Of a DNA stretch of 64,000 nt, positions 41,370 through 50,719 are shown piece after piece. Origin of the DNA: Lachnospiraceae bacterium (GTDB lineage Bacteria > Bacillota > Clostridia > Lachnospirales > Lachnospiraceae); NCBI GenBank assembly GCA_014239155.1, contig JAAZZQ010000022.1:124001-188000 (forward strand). Direction: 5' to 3'. Position 1 is the first letter of the stretch. Each line of letters opens with the position of its first letter. The notes under the pieces were generated by a model that made no database searches, had not been told where the DNA came from, and saw nothing but the letters and a program-made list of their open reading frames with translations. The translations under genes and the position numbers were made by a program.

Positions 41370-42739
41370 TAATAAAGAAATTTCAAGGGAAAACAAAAGA
41401 AGAGGCGCTTGCAAGTGCGCGGAGAGAGCTTGGCGATAACATTGTTGAGATGAATGTCAAGGCAGTTAAGCCTAAAGGGCTAAAGGGTATCTTTAAAGGT
41501 ACGCGGTTTGAAGTTACTGTTGCAAGGGAAGATGAGAATGAAAAATATAGTGCCGTTGCGTCTACAGAAATTCAGAAGGATGGAGTGGCAGTCAGCATAG
41601 GGCAGAGTGCGCCACAAGCGAAGATTATTCCAATGAAGCAGCCTGAGAAACAGGGAGTTGTTGCAGAGGATGCAAAAGCTGTTGGTCAGGCGGTTGCGGA
41701 TGTCCTTTCCTCTTTTTCGCCGCAAAAGCTAGATATGGTGAGAGATGAGGCCCCTAAAGAAAAAACCGTGTCTGATCCGAAGGTGAATGAACCGACTAAG
41801 GAAAATCTTCGCGGTAATGGTTTGGAAGAAAAACTGGACAATTTGCAGAATTTGATTGAGAAACAGCTTTCACAACAGGAGAATAAACCGCAGTCAGAAG
41901 AGATCAAAAACACTGAGAGTGGGAGAAGGCAAGAAAATACAGAGCGTGTAAACTTTCTGAAACTTCTGTATAATAAGATGATGGATAACGAGATTAATCA
42001 AAAGTATGCAAAGGATATTATAGAGGAGATTGACAAGAACTGCAAAGCGGATGTTACACTGGATTTTATGCTTTCGGAAATTTATCAGAGAATGATACTG
42101 AAACTTGGAAAACCCTATGTGATGGAGGAGAATGAGAGAAAACCAAAAGTAATTTTCTTTGTGGGACCAACAGGTGTTGGAAAGACGACTACCATCGCAA
42201 AGATTGCATCGTCCTTTCGGGTGGAACACAAGAAGAAAGTTGCGCTGCTCACAGCGGATACTTACAGGATTGCTGCAGCAGAACAGTTGAGGACTTACGC
42301 AAATATTCTTGAAGTACCATTTCGGGTCGTGTACACGGCAAAGGAAATTGCCACCTCACTAGAAGATTTTAGAGAATGCGATTACATTTTAGTAGATACC
42401 ACAGGGCATTCACCAAACAATGAAGCACAATGCGAGAGTATGAGTGATTTAATAAATTCTGTGGACAGCAATGCAGCTAAGGAAGTGTTTCTCGTGTTGT
42501 CGGCTTCAACAAAGTACGGAGATTTGATGAAAATTGCAGATACATACAAAGAGATAGCTGATTATAAGTTAATTTTTACAAAATTAGATGAGACCGCTAC
42601 GCTGGGAAATATTTATAACCTGAAACTATATACGGGCGCGACACTTTCCTATGTGACATGCGGTCAGAATGTACCAGATGATATTGAGTATTTCAATCCG
42701 CAGTCAACTGTAAAACAGTTGCTTGGGGGAAGGCGTTGA
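41366..42739 (+). CDS. flhF: Flagellar GTPase FlhF
   Basis: The 457-residue SRP-type GTPase helps set number and position of flagella. An N-terminal B domain (MIIKKFQGKTKEEALASARR) and a long charged linker precede the NG domain with P-loop GPTGVGKT at residues 267-274, ADTYRIAAAEQLRTYA, LVDTTGHSPNN and FTKLDETATLGNIYNL. The ATG overlaps the flhA stop (ATGATAA). Order flhA-flhF-flhG is canonical. Confidence 0.95.
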   Translation: MIIKKFQGKTKEEALASARRELGDNIVEMNVKAVKPKGLKGIFKGTRFEVTVAREDENEKYSAVASTEIQKDGVAVSIGQSAPQAKIIPMKQPEKQGVVAEDAKAVGQAVADVLSSFSPQKLDMVRDEAPKEKTVSDPKVNEPTKENLRGNGLEEKLDNLQNLIEKQLSQQENKPQSEEIKNTESGRRQENTERVNFLKLLYNKMMDNEINQKYAKDIIEEIDKNCKADVTLDFMLSEIYQRMILKLGKPYVMEENERKPKVIFFVGPTGVGKTTTIAKIASSFRVEHKKKVALLTADTYRIAAAEQLRTYANILEVPFRVVYTAKEIATSLEDFRECDYILVDTTGHSPNNEAQCESMSDLINSVDSNAAKEVFLVLSASTKYGDLMKIADTYKEIADYKLIFTKLDETATLGNIYNLKLYTGATLSYVTCGQNVPDDIEYFNPQSTVKQLLGGRR

Positions 42740-42753
42740 TAGGAGGGGAATAT

Positions 42754-43638
42754 ATGGATCAGGCGGAACAGTTAAGAAATGTGATTAAAATGAATCCAGT
42801 CCCAAGGCCACTTTCAAGGGTTATCACAGTCACAAGTGGAAAAGGCGGCGTAGGGAAGTCTAATACTTCTATCAATCTTGCATGTCAATTTAAAAAAATG
42901 GGAAAGCGAGTCATTATACTGGATGCAGATTTTGGACTTGCTAATATCGAAATTATGTTTGGTACTGTGCCAAAACATAATCTGTGCGATCTGATATATC
43001 AGGGAAAAAATATTACGGATATCATAACATGGGGACCTATGGACATAGGATTTATATCAGGGGGGTCTGGAATTGCAGGGCTGTCAAATCTAAGTAGGGA
43101 TTACTTAAATTATATCATACAGAATCTTGCAAAATTAGATGCGATTGCCGATATTATTATTATAGATACAGGTGCGGGCATTTCTGATGCGGTGCTGGAT
43201 TTTCTCGTTGCGAGCGGTGAAATCCTAGTAGTTGCTACTCCAGAACCCACATCGATTACAGATTCGTATTCGCTCTTAAAAGCGTTAAATCGTCATTCTC
43301 GATTTTCTAGGGAAGATTCCAAGATTATGGTGATTGCAAACAAAGTGGCAGGCGCAGCAGAGGGCGAAGTCATGTACAATAAACTTGAGACGGTCGTCAG
43401 CAGATATCTCAAGCTTCCAGTATCCTATCTCGGAGCGATTCCGCAGGATTATCGTCTTGAAGATGCGGTTATGCAACAAAAACCTGTCAGCCTTCAGAGT
43501 CCAAATGCAAAATCATCAATTGCCTATGAGAAGATGGCATATGTATTGATGGACAAAGAATATGATAAGTCATTGGTGAAAAGAGGAATGGCTGCTTTTT
43601 TCTCGCATATTGTGGCAGGAAATAAAAAAATGGGATAG
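42754..43638 (+). CDS. flhG: MinD-like ATPase FlhG (YlxH)
   Basis: The ~294-residue P-loop ATPase has the deviant Walker A GKGGVGKSN at residues 29-37, DADFGLANIEIMFG and IIIDTGAGISDAVLDF. It works with FlhF to control flagellar number and delivers FliM/FliY to the C ring in Bacillus. The ATG at 42754 follows ATAGGAGGGG by five bases; a TTG at 42736 overlapping flhF lies upstream of that site and is rejected. A C-terminal amphipathic stretch (VKRGMAAFFSHIVAGNKK) may bind membrane. Confidence 0.95.
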   Translation: MDQAEQLRNVIKMNPVPRPLSRVITVTSGKGGVGKSNTSINLACQFKKMGKRVIILDADFGLANIEIMFGTVPKHNLCDLIYQGKNITDIITWGPMDIGFISGGSGIAGLSNLSRDYLNYIIQNLAKLDAIADIIIIDTGAGISDAVLDFLVASGEILVVATPEPTSITDSYSLLKALNRHSRFSREDSKIMVIANKVAGAAEGEVMYNKLETVVSRYLKLPVSYLGAIPQDYRLEDAVMQQKPVSLQSPNAKSSIAYEKMAYVLMDKEYDKSLVKRGMAAFFSHIVAGNKKMG

Positions 43639-43665
43639 ATGAGAAACGATTTTCAGGAGGAGTCT

Positions 43666-44391
43666 ATGATAGAAAAATTTATATCATCGGGTGATAAACT
43701 GGAATTAAAATCGACAGTTCGTGTCATTCTTCCTGACGGCACAGAGGGAGTGAAGACATACAAGTCTACTGTGTCCAATATTTTAGATGATGGACGGCTC
43801 GAACTGGTGATGCCAATGGAACAGACAAAATTGGTGTTGCTTCCCATAGACGGAGAATATGATGTGTGTTTTTTTTCCCACAAAGGTGTGTACCGGGCGG
43901 ATGTGCGAATTATTGAGCGCAGGAAGGTTGATGGAATCTATGTCTTTGTAGTTGAGTTGATAAGCAATCTTCACCGATATCAGAGGAGAGAATATTATCG
44001 GTTTAACTGCGTGATTGATATGGCGATAAAGGAGATGACAAAGCAGGAGATTGATGCATATGCTCAAGGTATGGTGTATCTTGCGCCAGATCGGGAAATG
44101 ATAAGAGGCGTGATCGTAGACATTAGTGGCGGTGGAGCGCGATTTGTGTCGAGACAGAAGTTTGGAGAGGACAGTCATATTTTGATGAAGTTTAAGCTGA
44201 GTGTCCAAGAACAGGAGAAACTATTTCTGCTAGCCGCAAAGATTATTTATTCCAATGAGATTGAAAATAGAGAAAACGAGTACGAAAACAGAGTCAAATT
44301 TGAATTTATTGATACGACAACACGCGAAGAGATTATCAAATATATTTTTAATGAGGAACGAAAAAATAGAAAGAACGGAAAGGGTCGTTGA
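43666..44391 (+). CDS. PilZ-domain c-di-GMP effector (YcgR/DgrA-like)
   Basis: The ~241-residue protein has an N-terminal YcgR-type domain (residues 1-105) and a C-terminal PilZ domain with the c-di-GMP-binding QRREYYRFNC (RxxxR) and VDISGGGARF (D-x-S-x-x-G). Such proteins brake the motor or stator when c-di-GMP rises. It sits between flhG and cheB; B. subtilis has its equivalent elsewhere. The ATG at 43666 follows CAGGAGGAG; an ATG at 43639 is upstream of that site. cheB follows six bases after its stop. Confidence 0.92.
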   Translation: MIEKFISSGDKLELKSTVRVILPDGTEGVKTYKSTVSNILDDGRLELVMPMEQTKLVLLPIDGEYDVCFFSHKGVYRADVRIIERRKVDGIYVFVVELISNLHRYQRREYYRFNCVIDMAIKEMTKQEIDAYAQGMVYLAPDREMIRGVIVDISGGGARFVSRQKFGEDSHILMKFKLSVQEQEKLFLLAAKIIYSNEIENRENEYENRVKFEFIDTTTREEIIKYIFNEERKNRKNGKGR

Positions 44392-44396
44392 ATAGT

Positions 44397-45506
44397 ATGA
44401 CAATTAACTCGAATACATCAAAAATAAAGAAAAAAATACTTGTAGTTGATGATTCTGCACTTATGAGAAGGGTTATGTGTGATATAATCAATTCAGATGA
44501 ACGGTTCCAAGTAGTGGAGCAGGCTTTTGATGGTCAGGCAGCGTATGAACTCTTGAAGAAGAATCAGTATGATGGTGTAGTACTTGACGTAAATATGCCA
44601 AAGATGAATGGGATTCAATTTTTGCGTGCTCTGCAGAAGGATAAGATTCGTGCCCGTATTATGATGGCGAGTACAGATACCAGAGATGGCGCAGCCGTAA
44701 CAATGGAGGCGTTGGATCTTGGAGCGATTGATTTTATAGAGAAACCGGTCAATATTGTCTATCTGAAAAGCAGTGGTTTTAAGGATAAATTTCTGGATAC
44801 TCTCCATGCAGTTGTATCCAGTCGCCAAACCAATATTTCCACCGCTCCTGTCCTGACAAGGGAAAAGCAGGAGGAAAGCACACAGAAGCTTGTAAACATT
44901 GTCAGAAAAAGCAAACCGATTGTAGGTGGACAGAAAATTGTTGCGCTTGCTTGTTCGACAGGAGGTCCCAAGGCGTTGCAGAGCGTTGTGCCGCGGTTGC
45001 CAGCGGAGCTTGCAGCTCCTGTATTGATTGTACAACATATGCCAAAAGGGTTTACCCAATCCCTTGCAGAACGACTGAACTCCATGAGTAAAATCAAGGT
45101 TAAGGAGGCAGCGGAGGGCGATGTGCTAGAGAATGGTGTGGTATATATTTCTATGGGTGGCAAACATATGAATGTGGCGACAAGAGGAGGCAGAGCGACG
45201 ATTACATATACAGATGAGCCGCCGAGGGAGGGTGTTAAACCTTGCGCAAACTATATGTATGAATCCTTAAAATCAAGTAGTTATGCGCAGATTGTCTGTG
45301 TCGTGCTAACAGGAATGGGTGCGGATGGTACCAAGGGAATCGTGAATTTGGAAACTTCAAAAAAAATACACGTTATCGCGCAGGATGAGGCATCGTCAAC
45401 GGTGTATGGAATGCCCAAGGCAATCGCTGCGACAGGATTGGTAAACCAAGTGGTCTCGCTTGATAACGTGGCCCAGGAAATTATTATGAATGTGGGGGTC
45501 AGGTAG
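44397..45506 (+). CDS. cheB: Chemotaxis methylesterase CheB
   Basis: The ~369-residue protein joins a receiver domain (D64 in GVVLDVNMPKMNG; KPVN as the Lys motif) to a methylesterase domain with catalytic Ser in ALACSTGGPKALQ, His in VQHMPKGFTQSLAERL and Asp in TGMGADGTKG. It demethylates chemoreceptors; glutamine deamidation here is probably shared with CheD. No cheR is in the window. The ATG at 44397 is preceded by GGAAAGGG. cheA begins two bases after the stop. Confidence 0.96.
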   Translation: MTINSNTSKIKKKILVVDDSALMRRVMCDIINSDERFQVVEQAFDGQAAYELLKKNQYDGVVLDVNMPKMNGIQFLRALQKDKIRARIMMASTDTRDGAAVTMEALDLGAIDFIEKPVNIVYLKSSGFKDKFLDTLHAVVSSRQTNISTAPVLTREKQEESTQKLVNIVRKSKPIVGGQKIVALACSTGGPKALQSVVPRLPAELAAPVLIVQHMPKGFTQSLAERLNSMSKIKVKEAAEGDVLENGVVYISMGGKHMNVATRGGRATITYTDEPPREGVKPCANYMYESLKSSSYAQIVCVVLTGMGADGTKGIVNLETSKKIHVIAQDEASSTVYGMPKAIAATGLVNQVVSLDNVAQEIIMNVGVR

Positions 45507-45507
45507 A

Positions 45508-47679
45508 ATGGATACAAGTCAATATCTTGATATTTTCCTTGATGAGTCGAAAGAGCATTTACAGAATCTGAGCGATCAGATTATGGATTTGGAGCAGAAT
45601 CCTGAGAATATGGATACAATCAATGAAATATTCCGTGCGGCTCATTCCTTAAAGGGTATGGCAGGCACAATGGGGTATAAGCGGATGCAGACGCTTACGC
45701 ATGATATGGAAAATGTTTTTTCTGAGGTTCGGAATGGTACTTTTAAAGTGCTCCCCGGAATGATTGATATTTTGTTCAAAAGTTTGGATGCGTTAGAGGA
45801 ATATGTGAATAATATTCAGCAGACGACAGAAGAGGGGACAAATGACAATCAGGATTTGATTGATGCGCTCAACAGTATCTTAAAAAATAATGGTGAAGTG
45901 GTTCTCGGTGAGAGTTCAGCTTCTGCAAAGACAGAGGAGCCAGTTGCATCTTCTGCGCAGGATGCGGGTGCAAACACCAAGCGGGAAAAGTGGCAGGAAA
46001 TCAAGATTACTGATACAGAGCGGATGCTGGTTGATAAGGCGTACAGCGAGGGGCTAAAAGCATTTGGCGTGACAGTCTATGTCGAGGAGGCATGTGTATT
46101 AAAGGCTGCGAGGGCATTTCTTGTATTTAAAGCACTTGAAAAGCTGGGAGAAATTATTGTATCTTCTCCGACTGCACAGGATATTGAAGATGAAAAATTT
46201 GATTTGACATTTAGTCTAATATTGATTTCTGCAAATACTACAGAAGAGATTATTGAGGCAGTGAAGAGTGTTTCTGAGATAGAGGAGGCGTTCTGTGCAG
46301 AGTATACCTCAGCGAAAGAGGAAAAGCCAGCAGCGCCAGAGAAAGTTGTCGAGAGTAAAACTGTAGAGGAGAGTAAGCCTGCAGCAACAGCATCGCCTGC
46401 TATGTCCAAGACTGTGCCAGCGCCTGCTCAAACACCAGTTCCGACAGCAAAACCTGCTGTGGCACCGACGTCATCTTCCTCGGCTTCCTCTTCTTCAAAA
46501 CCAGCAGCAAAACCTGTGGTGAACAGAACTGTCAGAGTGGACATTGAGAAACTAGATAATTTGATGAATCTGGTCAGCGAGCTTATTATAGCGAAGAACT
46601 CGTTGATTTCTGCCACAGCAGCAGATGACAATAAAGGAGATAACGGTTCAGTCAATGAACAGATTGAGTATCTTGAGAGTGTTACGACAAATCTGCATGA
46701 GTCTGTTATGAAAGTGCGAATGGTTCCAATTGAGAGCGTTGTGGCAAAGTTCCCGCGTATGATTCGGGATCTTTCTAAGAAGTTGAACAAGAAGATGGAA
46801 CTTTACATGACAGGTGAGGATACAGAACTTGACCGTACTGTGGTGGATGAGATTGGCGATCCATTAATGCATATGCTTAGAAACTCAGCAGATCATGGTC
46901 TGGAGCCCAATGATGTGCGTGTTGCAAATGGAAAACCAGAGGTTGGTTCTATTTTCCTAGATGCATATCAGGACGGCAATAATGTTGTGATTGAGGTGCG
47001 GGACGATGGCGGCGGAATTAATGTGGAAGCTGTCAGAAACAAAGCGATTGAGCGTGGCACAGTGACACCAGAACAGGCTGAGACAATGACGGAGAAGGAA
47101 ATTATTGATCTTTTGTTCCTGCCAAGTTTCTCAACGGCTAAGAAGGTGTCTGATGTATCCGGTCGCGGTGTTGGGCTTGACGTTGTAAAGTCAAAAATTG
47201 AATCTCTGAGCGGCGAAGTTGAGGTAAAGAACCGCTTTGGCGAGGGTTCTTCTTGGATTATTCGGCTGCCTTTGACTCTGGCAATTATTCAGGCGCTTAT
47301 GGTTGTAATTGGTGATGAAAAGTATGCGATTGCACTTGGCTCGATTCAGACAATCGAGGATGTTTTGCCGGAAGATATCAAGCTTGTACAAGCGAAGGAA
47401 GTAATCCATATTCGCGGAACGGTTATTCCAATTATCAGAATGGATAAGGTTTTAGATATGCCCCCAAGAGAAGGCGATAAGAATAAGAATCTCACCGTAA
47501 TCATTGTGAAGAAGGGTGAAAAACAGGCAGGTTTGGTAGTAGACGAGCTTATCGGACAGCAGGAGGTTGTTATTAAATCTATGGGCAAGTATATTAAGGT
47601 GCCAAAGATGATAAGTGGTGCTACAATCTTAGGAAACGGTGAAGTGGCACTAATCCTTGATACAAATGCATTGATTTGA
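45508..47679 (+). CDS. cheA: Chemotaxis histidine kinase CheA
   Basis: The ~723-residue kinase shows P1 with H46 (RAAHSLKGMAGTMGY), a CheY-binding P2 region (~165-265), a Pro/Ala/Ser linker (~275-335), P3 dimerisation (VDIEKLDNLMNLVSELIIAK), the P4 ATP-binding domain (HMLRNSADHGLE, VIEVRDDGGGI, GRGVGLDVVKSKIE) and P5 CheW-like (ALGSIQTIEDVLPEDI). It phosphorylates CheY and CheB. The ATG at 45508 is used; an ATG at 45490 within cheB has no binding site. Confidence 0.97.
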   Translation: MDTSQYLDIFLDESKEHLQNLSDQIMDLEQNPENMDTINEIFRAAHSLKGMAGTMGYKRMQTLTHDMENVFSEVRNGTFKVLPGMIDILFKSLDALEEYVNNIQQTTEEGTNDNQDLIDALNSILKNNGEVVLGESSASAKTEEPVASSAQDAGANTKREKWQEIKITDTERMLVDKAYSEGLKAFGVTVYVEEACVLKAARAFLVFKALEKLGEIIVSSPTAQDIEDEKFDLTFSLILISANTTEEIIEAVKSVSEIEEAFCAEYTSAKEEKPAAPEKVVESKTVEESKPAATASPAMSKTVPAPAQTPVPTAKPAVAPTSSSSASSSSKPAAKPVVNRTVRVDIEKLDNLMNLVSELIIAKNSLISATAADDNKGDNGSVNEQIEYLESVTTNLHESVMKVRMVPIESVVAKFPRMIRDLSKKLNKKMELYMTGEDTELDRTVVDEIGDPLMHMLRNSADHGLEPNDVRVANGKPEVGSIFLDAYQDGNNVVIEVRDDGGGINVEAVRNKAIERGTVTPEQAETMTEKEIIDLLFLPSFSTAKKVSDVSGRGVGLDVVKSKIESLSGEVEVKNRFGEGSSWIIRLPLTLAIIQALMVVIGDEKYAIALGSIQTIEDVLPEDIKLVQAKEVIHIRGTVIPIIRMDKVLDMPPREGDKNKNLTVIIVKKGEKQAGLVVDELIGQQEVVIKSMGKYIKVPKMISGATILGNGEVALILDTNALI

Positions 47680-47720
47680 TTCTAATGACAATGAAAAGGA
47701 AGAAAGGCGGGGCATAGAAC

Positions 47721-48218
47721 ATGGATGTAGTAAAAATAATGGATGAGAAGAAGCGGAATGTGAGTCTGAACCGTCCGGTAGAGCACGATACCACGCAATT
47801 TATTGTGACACAACTCGGTGGGGAGCAATACGGAATTGATATTAAATATATATCAAATATTATTCGGATGTCGAAAATCACAAGGGTACCTAAAGTGCCA
47901 AATTATATCAAAGGCGTAATCAATGTCCGGGGAGTTGTTATTCCAACGATTAGCCTCAGATTAAAGATGGGACTGCCGGAAGATGAAGTCACCAAGAAGA
48001 CACGTATCATTATTCTGACACTTGAGCAGCACGAGTCCATAGGAGTGTTGGTGGATGAGGTAAAAGAAGTTGTGACGCTCGATGAGGATCATATTGAGCG
48101 GATGGGATATGAAAAGGATGAAAAGGAACGTTTTCTTTCTGGTGTGGGAAAGTCTGATGGGAAGCTAATCTCATTATTGGATATCACGTCAGTGCTTGCG
48201 GAAGTGGTAGATGTATAA
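47721..48218 (+). CDS. cheW: Chemotaxis coupling protein CheW
   Basis: The 165-residue protein links receptors to CheA. The fold shows QFIVTQLGGEQYGIDIKYI, RVPKVPNYIKGVINVRGVVI and LIDITSVL-like LISLLDITSVLAEV. Residues 1-25 form a short polar extension. The start follows AAAGGCGGGG. It stands in the standard cheA-cheW-cheC-cheD order. Confidence 0.96.
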   Translation: MDVVKIMDEKKRNVSLNRPVEHDTTQFIVTQLGGEQYGIDIKYISNIIRMSKITRVPKVPNYIKGVINVRGVVIPTISLRLKMGLPEDEVTKKTRIIILTLEQHESIGVLVDEVKEVVTLDEDHIERMGYEKDEKERFLSGVGKSDGKLISLLDITSVLAEVVDV

Positions 48219-48289
48219 TTCTGTCTGTTTGCTTTAGCGGCAGATGGGAGTTTGTGTGATTTTTGGTAGGGAAAGGCTTAGGTTTTATC

Positions 48290-48910
48290 ATGGCAGAAAA
48301 TATGAGTTTCGAAAGGGTTACGACGGAGTATTATGATGTGTTAAAGGAGCTGGGAAATATTGGAGCAGGCAATGCAACAACAGCGCTTGCACAGATGCTT
48401 CAGACAAAGGTAGATATGAAAGTTCCACAGGTAAGGCTTCTCGATTTCAAAGATGTTGGTGTAGTTATGGGGGGAGAAGAGCAGCTTGTTGTAGGCATTT
48501 ATCTGGCTGTAGAAGGTGATATTACAGGTAGTATTATGTTTATATTGGAACAGAATGCAGGAAAGGCTCTTGTGTCTAAACTTATGGGAATGCCGCCCTC
48601 AGAAGGTGAGTTTAGCGAGATTGAAATTTCAGCAATGAAAGAGATTGGAAATATTATTACAGGAGCTTATCTAAATTCACTTGCACAGATGACCAATCTC
48701 AAGATGCTTCCATCTGTTCCGGATCTGAGTATTGATATGCTCAATGCGATATTGAGTGTTCCGGCGATAGAGTTTGGTATCATAGGAGATCAGATTTTGC
48801 TAATACAGACGGTGTTTACAGATGATGTAGACTTGAATGGTTATTTTATTCTGATGCCAGATCTTGAGTCTTACTCGAAGATGCTGGCTGCGCTCGGGTT
48901 GTCAGTATAA
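48290..48910 (+). CDS. cheC: CheY-P phosphatase CheC
   Basis: The ~206-residue protein has two phosphatase half-sites, KELGNIGAGNATTALAQML and AMKEIGNIITGAYLNSLAQM, each with the E-x-x-N pair. CheC removes phosphate from CheY and binds CheD. The ATG at 48290 (MAENMSFERV) is chosen over a TTG at 48263; no strong Shine-Dalgarno is visible, only GGCTTAGG. cheD follows 28 bases later. Confidence 0.95.
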   Translation: MAENMSFERVTTEYYDVLKELGNIGAGNATTALAQMLQTKVDMKVPQVRLLDFKDVGVVMGGEEQLVVGIYLAVEGDITGSIMFILEQNAGKALVSKLMGMPPSEGEFSEIEISAMKEIGNIITGAYLNSLAQMTNLKMLPSVPDLSIDMLNAILSVPAIEFGIIGDQILLIQTVFTDDVDLNGYFILMPDLESYSKMLAALGLSV

Positions 48911-48938
48911 CTAAATACAGAGAAGGGGCATTGTATCT

Positions 48939-49424
48939 ATGGCGAATATAGTAAAAGTGGGAATGGCAGACCTGAATGTGTGCAAAAGTCCTGATGGTAT
49001 CACAACCCTAGGACTGGGTTCCTGTGTAGGAATCTGTATTAGGGACCCAGTTGCGAAAGTTGGGGGACTTGCACATGCCATGCTGCCAGACAGTAAACAA
49101 ATAGAAAACAATTCAAACAGAGCCAAATTTGCAGATACAGGAATAGAAGATCTTGTACAAAAGATTCTTGCGATAGGTGGCAGAAGGGCAAGATTGGAAG
49201 CAAAATTAGCGGGTGGAGCACAGATGTTTGCATTTCAGAATAAATCGGACATGGTGCGTGTCGGAGAGAGAAATGTGGAAGCGAGCAAGAAGAAACTCAG
49301 AGAACTGGGTATTCCGCTGAAAGCACAGGATACAGGGCTAAATTATGGTCGTACAATTGTATTTTATCCTGAGACAGGAGAATTAATTATTCGTTCCGCA
49401 GGAAAACCCGAAAAAAAGATATAA
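48939..49424 (+). CDS. cheD: Chemoreceptor deamidase CheD
   Basis: The 161-residue protein has the CheD catalytic set: Cys in LGSCVGICIRD, His in GGLAHAMLPDS and a downstream Thr region (AKLAGGAQMFAF). It deamidates receptor glutamines and is stimulated or sequestered by CheC. Length is normal. The start follows AGAAGGGG. Confidence 0.96.
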   Translation: MANIVKVGMADLNVCKSPDGITTLGLGSCVGICIRDPVAKVGGLAHAMLPDSKQIENNSNRAKFADTGIEDLVQKILAIGGRRARLEAKLAGGAQMFAFQNKSDMVRVGERNVEASKKKLRELGIPLKAQDTGLNYGRTIVFYPETGELIIRSAGKPEKKI

Positions 49425-49449
49425 CAGAACAATTTAAGGGGATAATGAG

Positions 49450-49875
49450 ATGGGAAATAAGACAGGTCTTATCACGCCGTTTCTTATGCTTTTGGCAGGT
49501 GCGATAGCGTCTATCATTATGTATGTCAGGGGATATGAGTTGACAAAAATGCTGTGGGGATTGCTGATTGTGCTATTGATATTTTACGTTCTTGGCGATG
49601 TGGCAAGGTATCTCTATGCATCAATCAGACCCCGTATCATACCAACAGGAGATCTGGAACAGATGGTTCAGGAAGCAAAAAGAAATGGAGATCTTACTGG
49701 AAATGTCGTTGCTTTTGCAAACGAGGAACAGAAGGATATGGAAGGTATGGATGCGGGTGGCTTTATGTCAGAAGATGCAGAGGGATATTCTGATGAGGAA
49801 ATTTATGATTATTCTGATCAAGAGGCTGCCCCGTCAATGGAGTATGATAATGAGGACCCATTTGGGGATGCATAA
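49450..49875 (+). CDS. Unknown two-helix membrane protein
   Basis: The 141-residue protein has two adjacent membrane helices (PFLMLLAGAIASIIMYV at about 10-26, WGLLIVLLIFYVLGDVA at about 37-53) and a cytoplasmic tail that becomes very acidic (residues 95-141, rich in Asp, Glu and Tyr). I do not recognise the family. It lies between cheD and fliA, 25 and 46 bases away, so it is cotranscribed with chemotaxis genes and may be a flagellar accessory. The start follows AAGGGG. Confidence 0.75.
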   Translation: MGNKTGLITPFLMLLAGAIASIIMYVRGYELTKMLWGLLIVLLIFYVLGDVARYLYASIRPRIIPTGDLEQMVQEAKRNGDLTGNVVAFANEEQKDMEGMDAGGFMSEDAEGYSDEEIYDYSDQEAAPSMEYDNEDPFGDA

Positions 49876-49921
49876 AACGGATTATTTGTGTAGGCAACAT
49901 TGTGTATAACGGGGGAATAAC

Positions 49922-50686
49922 ATGAACGAAGCAGCACGCAAGAAACTTTGGGATGATTATGCCAGACTGAAATCACCAGATTTAAGGGAAAAACTGATAT
50001 TGGAGTATGCACCGTTGGTCAAGGTAGTGGCAGGGCGTTTAAGCATGTATCTTGGCTATAATGTGGAGTATGAGGATTTGGTAAGTTATGGAGTGTTCGG
50101 CTTGATTGATGCCATTGATAAGTTTGACACAGGCAAAGAAGTGAAGTTTGAGACTTATGCTAGTCTGCGTATTCGTGGTGCTATTCTGGATCAGATTCGG
50201 AAAATGGACTGGATACCGCGCACGATTAGACAGCGTCAGAAACAAATTGACACTGCGATGAAGGAGCTGGAACAACGCAATGGAAAACCCCCTTCAGATG
50301 CAGAAATCGCGTTATATATAGGAATCAGCGAGGATGAGTTTCTCGATTGGCAGAATCAAGTCAAGGCGGATAATATTATCTCTTTGAATGAATATGTGGA
50401 ACAGGGAAATGATATTTCCTCAGAGAAGGGCATCACATCAGGATTTGATACACCAGAGAGTGTAGTTGAAAAAAGTGAGCTCAAAGAGGTGCTTGAAGAA
50501 GCGCTGGAAGTATTGACGGACAAAGAGAAAAAGGTGATTTTACTGTATTACTATGAAGAACTTACCCTCAAAGAAATCAGTCGTGTGCTTGAGGTATCAG
50601 AGTCAAGGATATCGCAGCTTCATACGAAAGCGCTTCAGAAGATGAAAACAAAGATGGGAAATTACATTGGAATATTGGAGCAATAA
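49922..50686 (+). CDS. fliA: Flagellar sigma factor FliA (SigD)
   Basis: The 254-residue sigma-28 factor has region 2 (LVSYGVFGLIDAIDKFDT, KFETYASLRIRGAILDQIR), region 3 (IPRTIRQRQKQIDTAMKEL) and region 4 (YYEELTLKEISRVLEVSES). It directs late flagellar and motility genes; one consensus target promoter lies before fliK (22849-22875). The anti-sigma factor FlgM is not in the window. The start follows ACGGGGGAATA. Its place at the 3' part of the che genes equals sigD of B. subtilis. Confidence 0.97.
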   Translation: MNEAARKKLWDDYARLKSPDLREKLILEYAPLVKVVAGRLSMYLGYNVEYEDLVSYGVFGLIDAIDKFDTGKEVKFETYASLRIRGAILDQIRKMDWIPRTIRQRQKQIDTAMKELEQRNGKPPSDAEIALYIGISEDEFLDWQNQVKADNIISLNEYVEQGNDISSEKGITSGFDTPESVVEKSELKEVLEEALEVLTDKEKKVILLYYYEELTLKEISRVLEVSESRISQLHTKALQKMKTKMGNYIGILEQ

Positions 50687-50719
50687 CACACAAAACAATT
50701 GCATGGAGGCAAGACTGAT

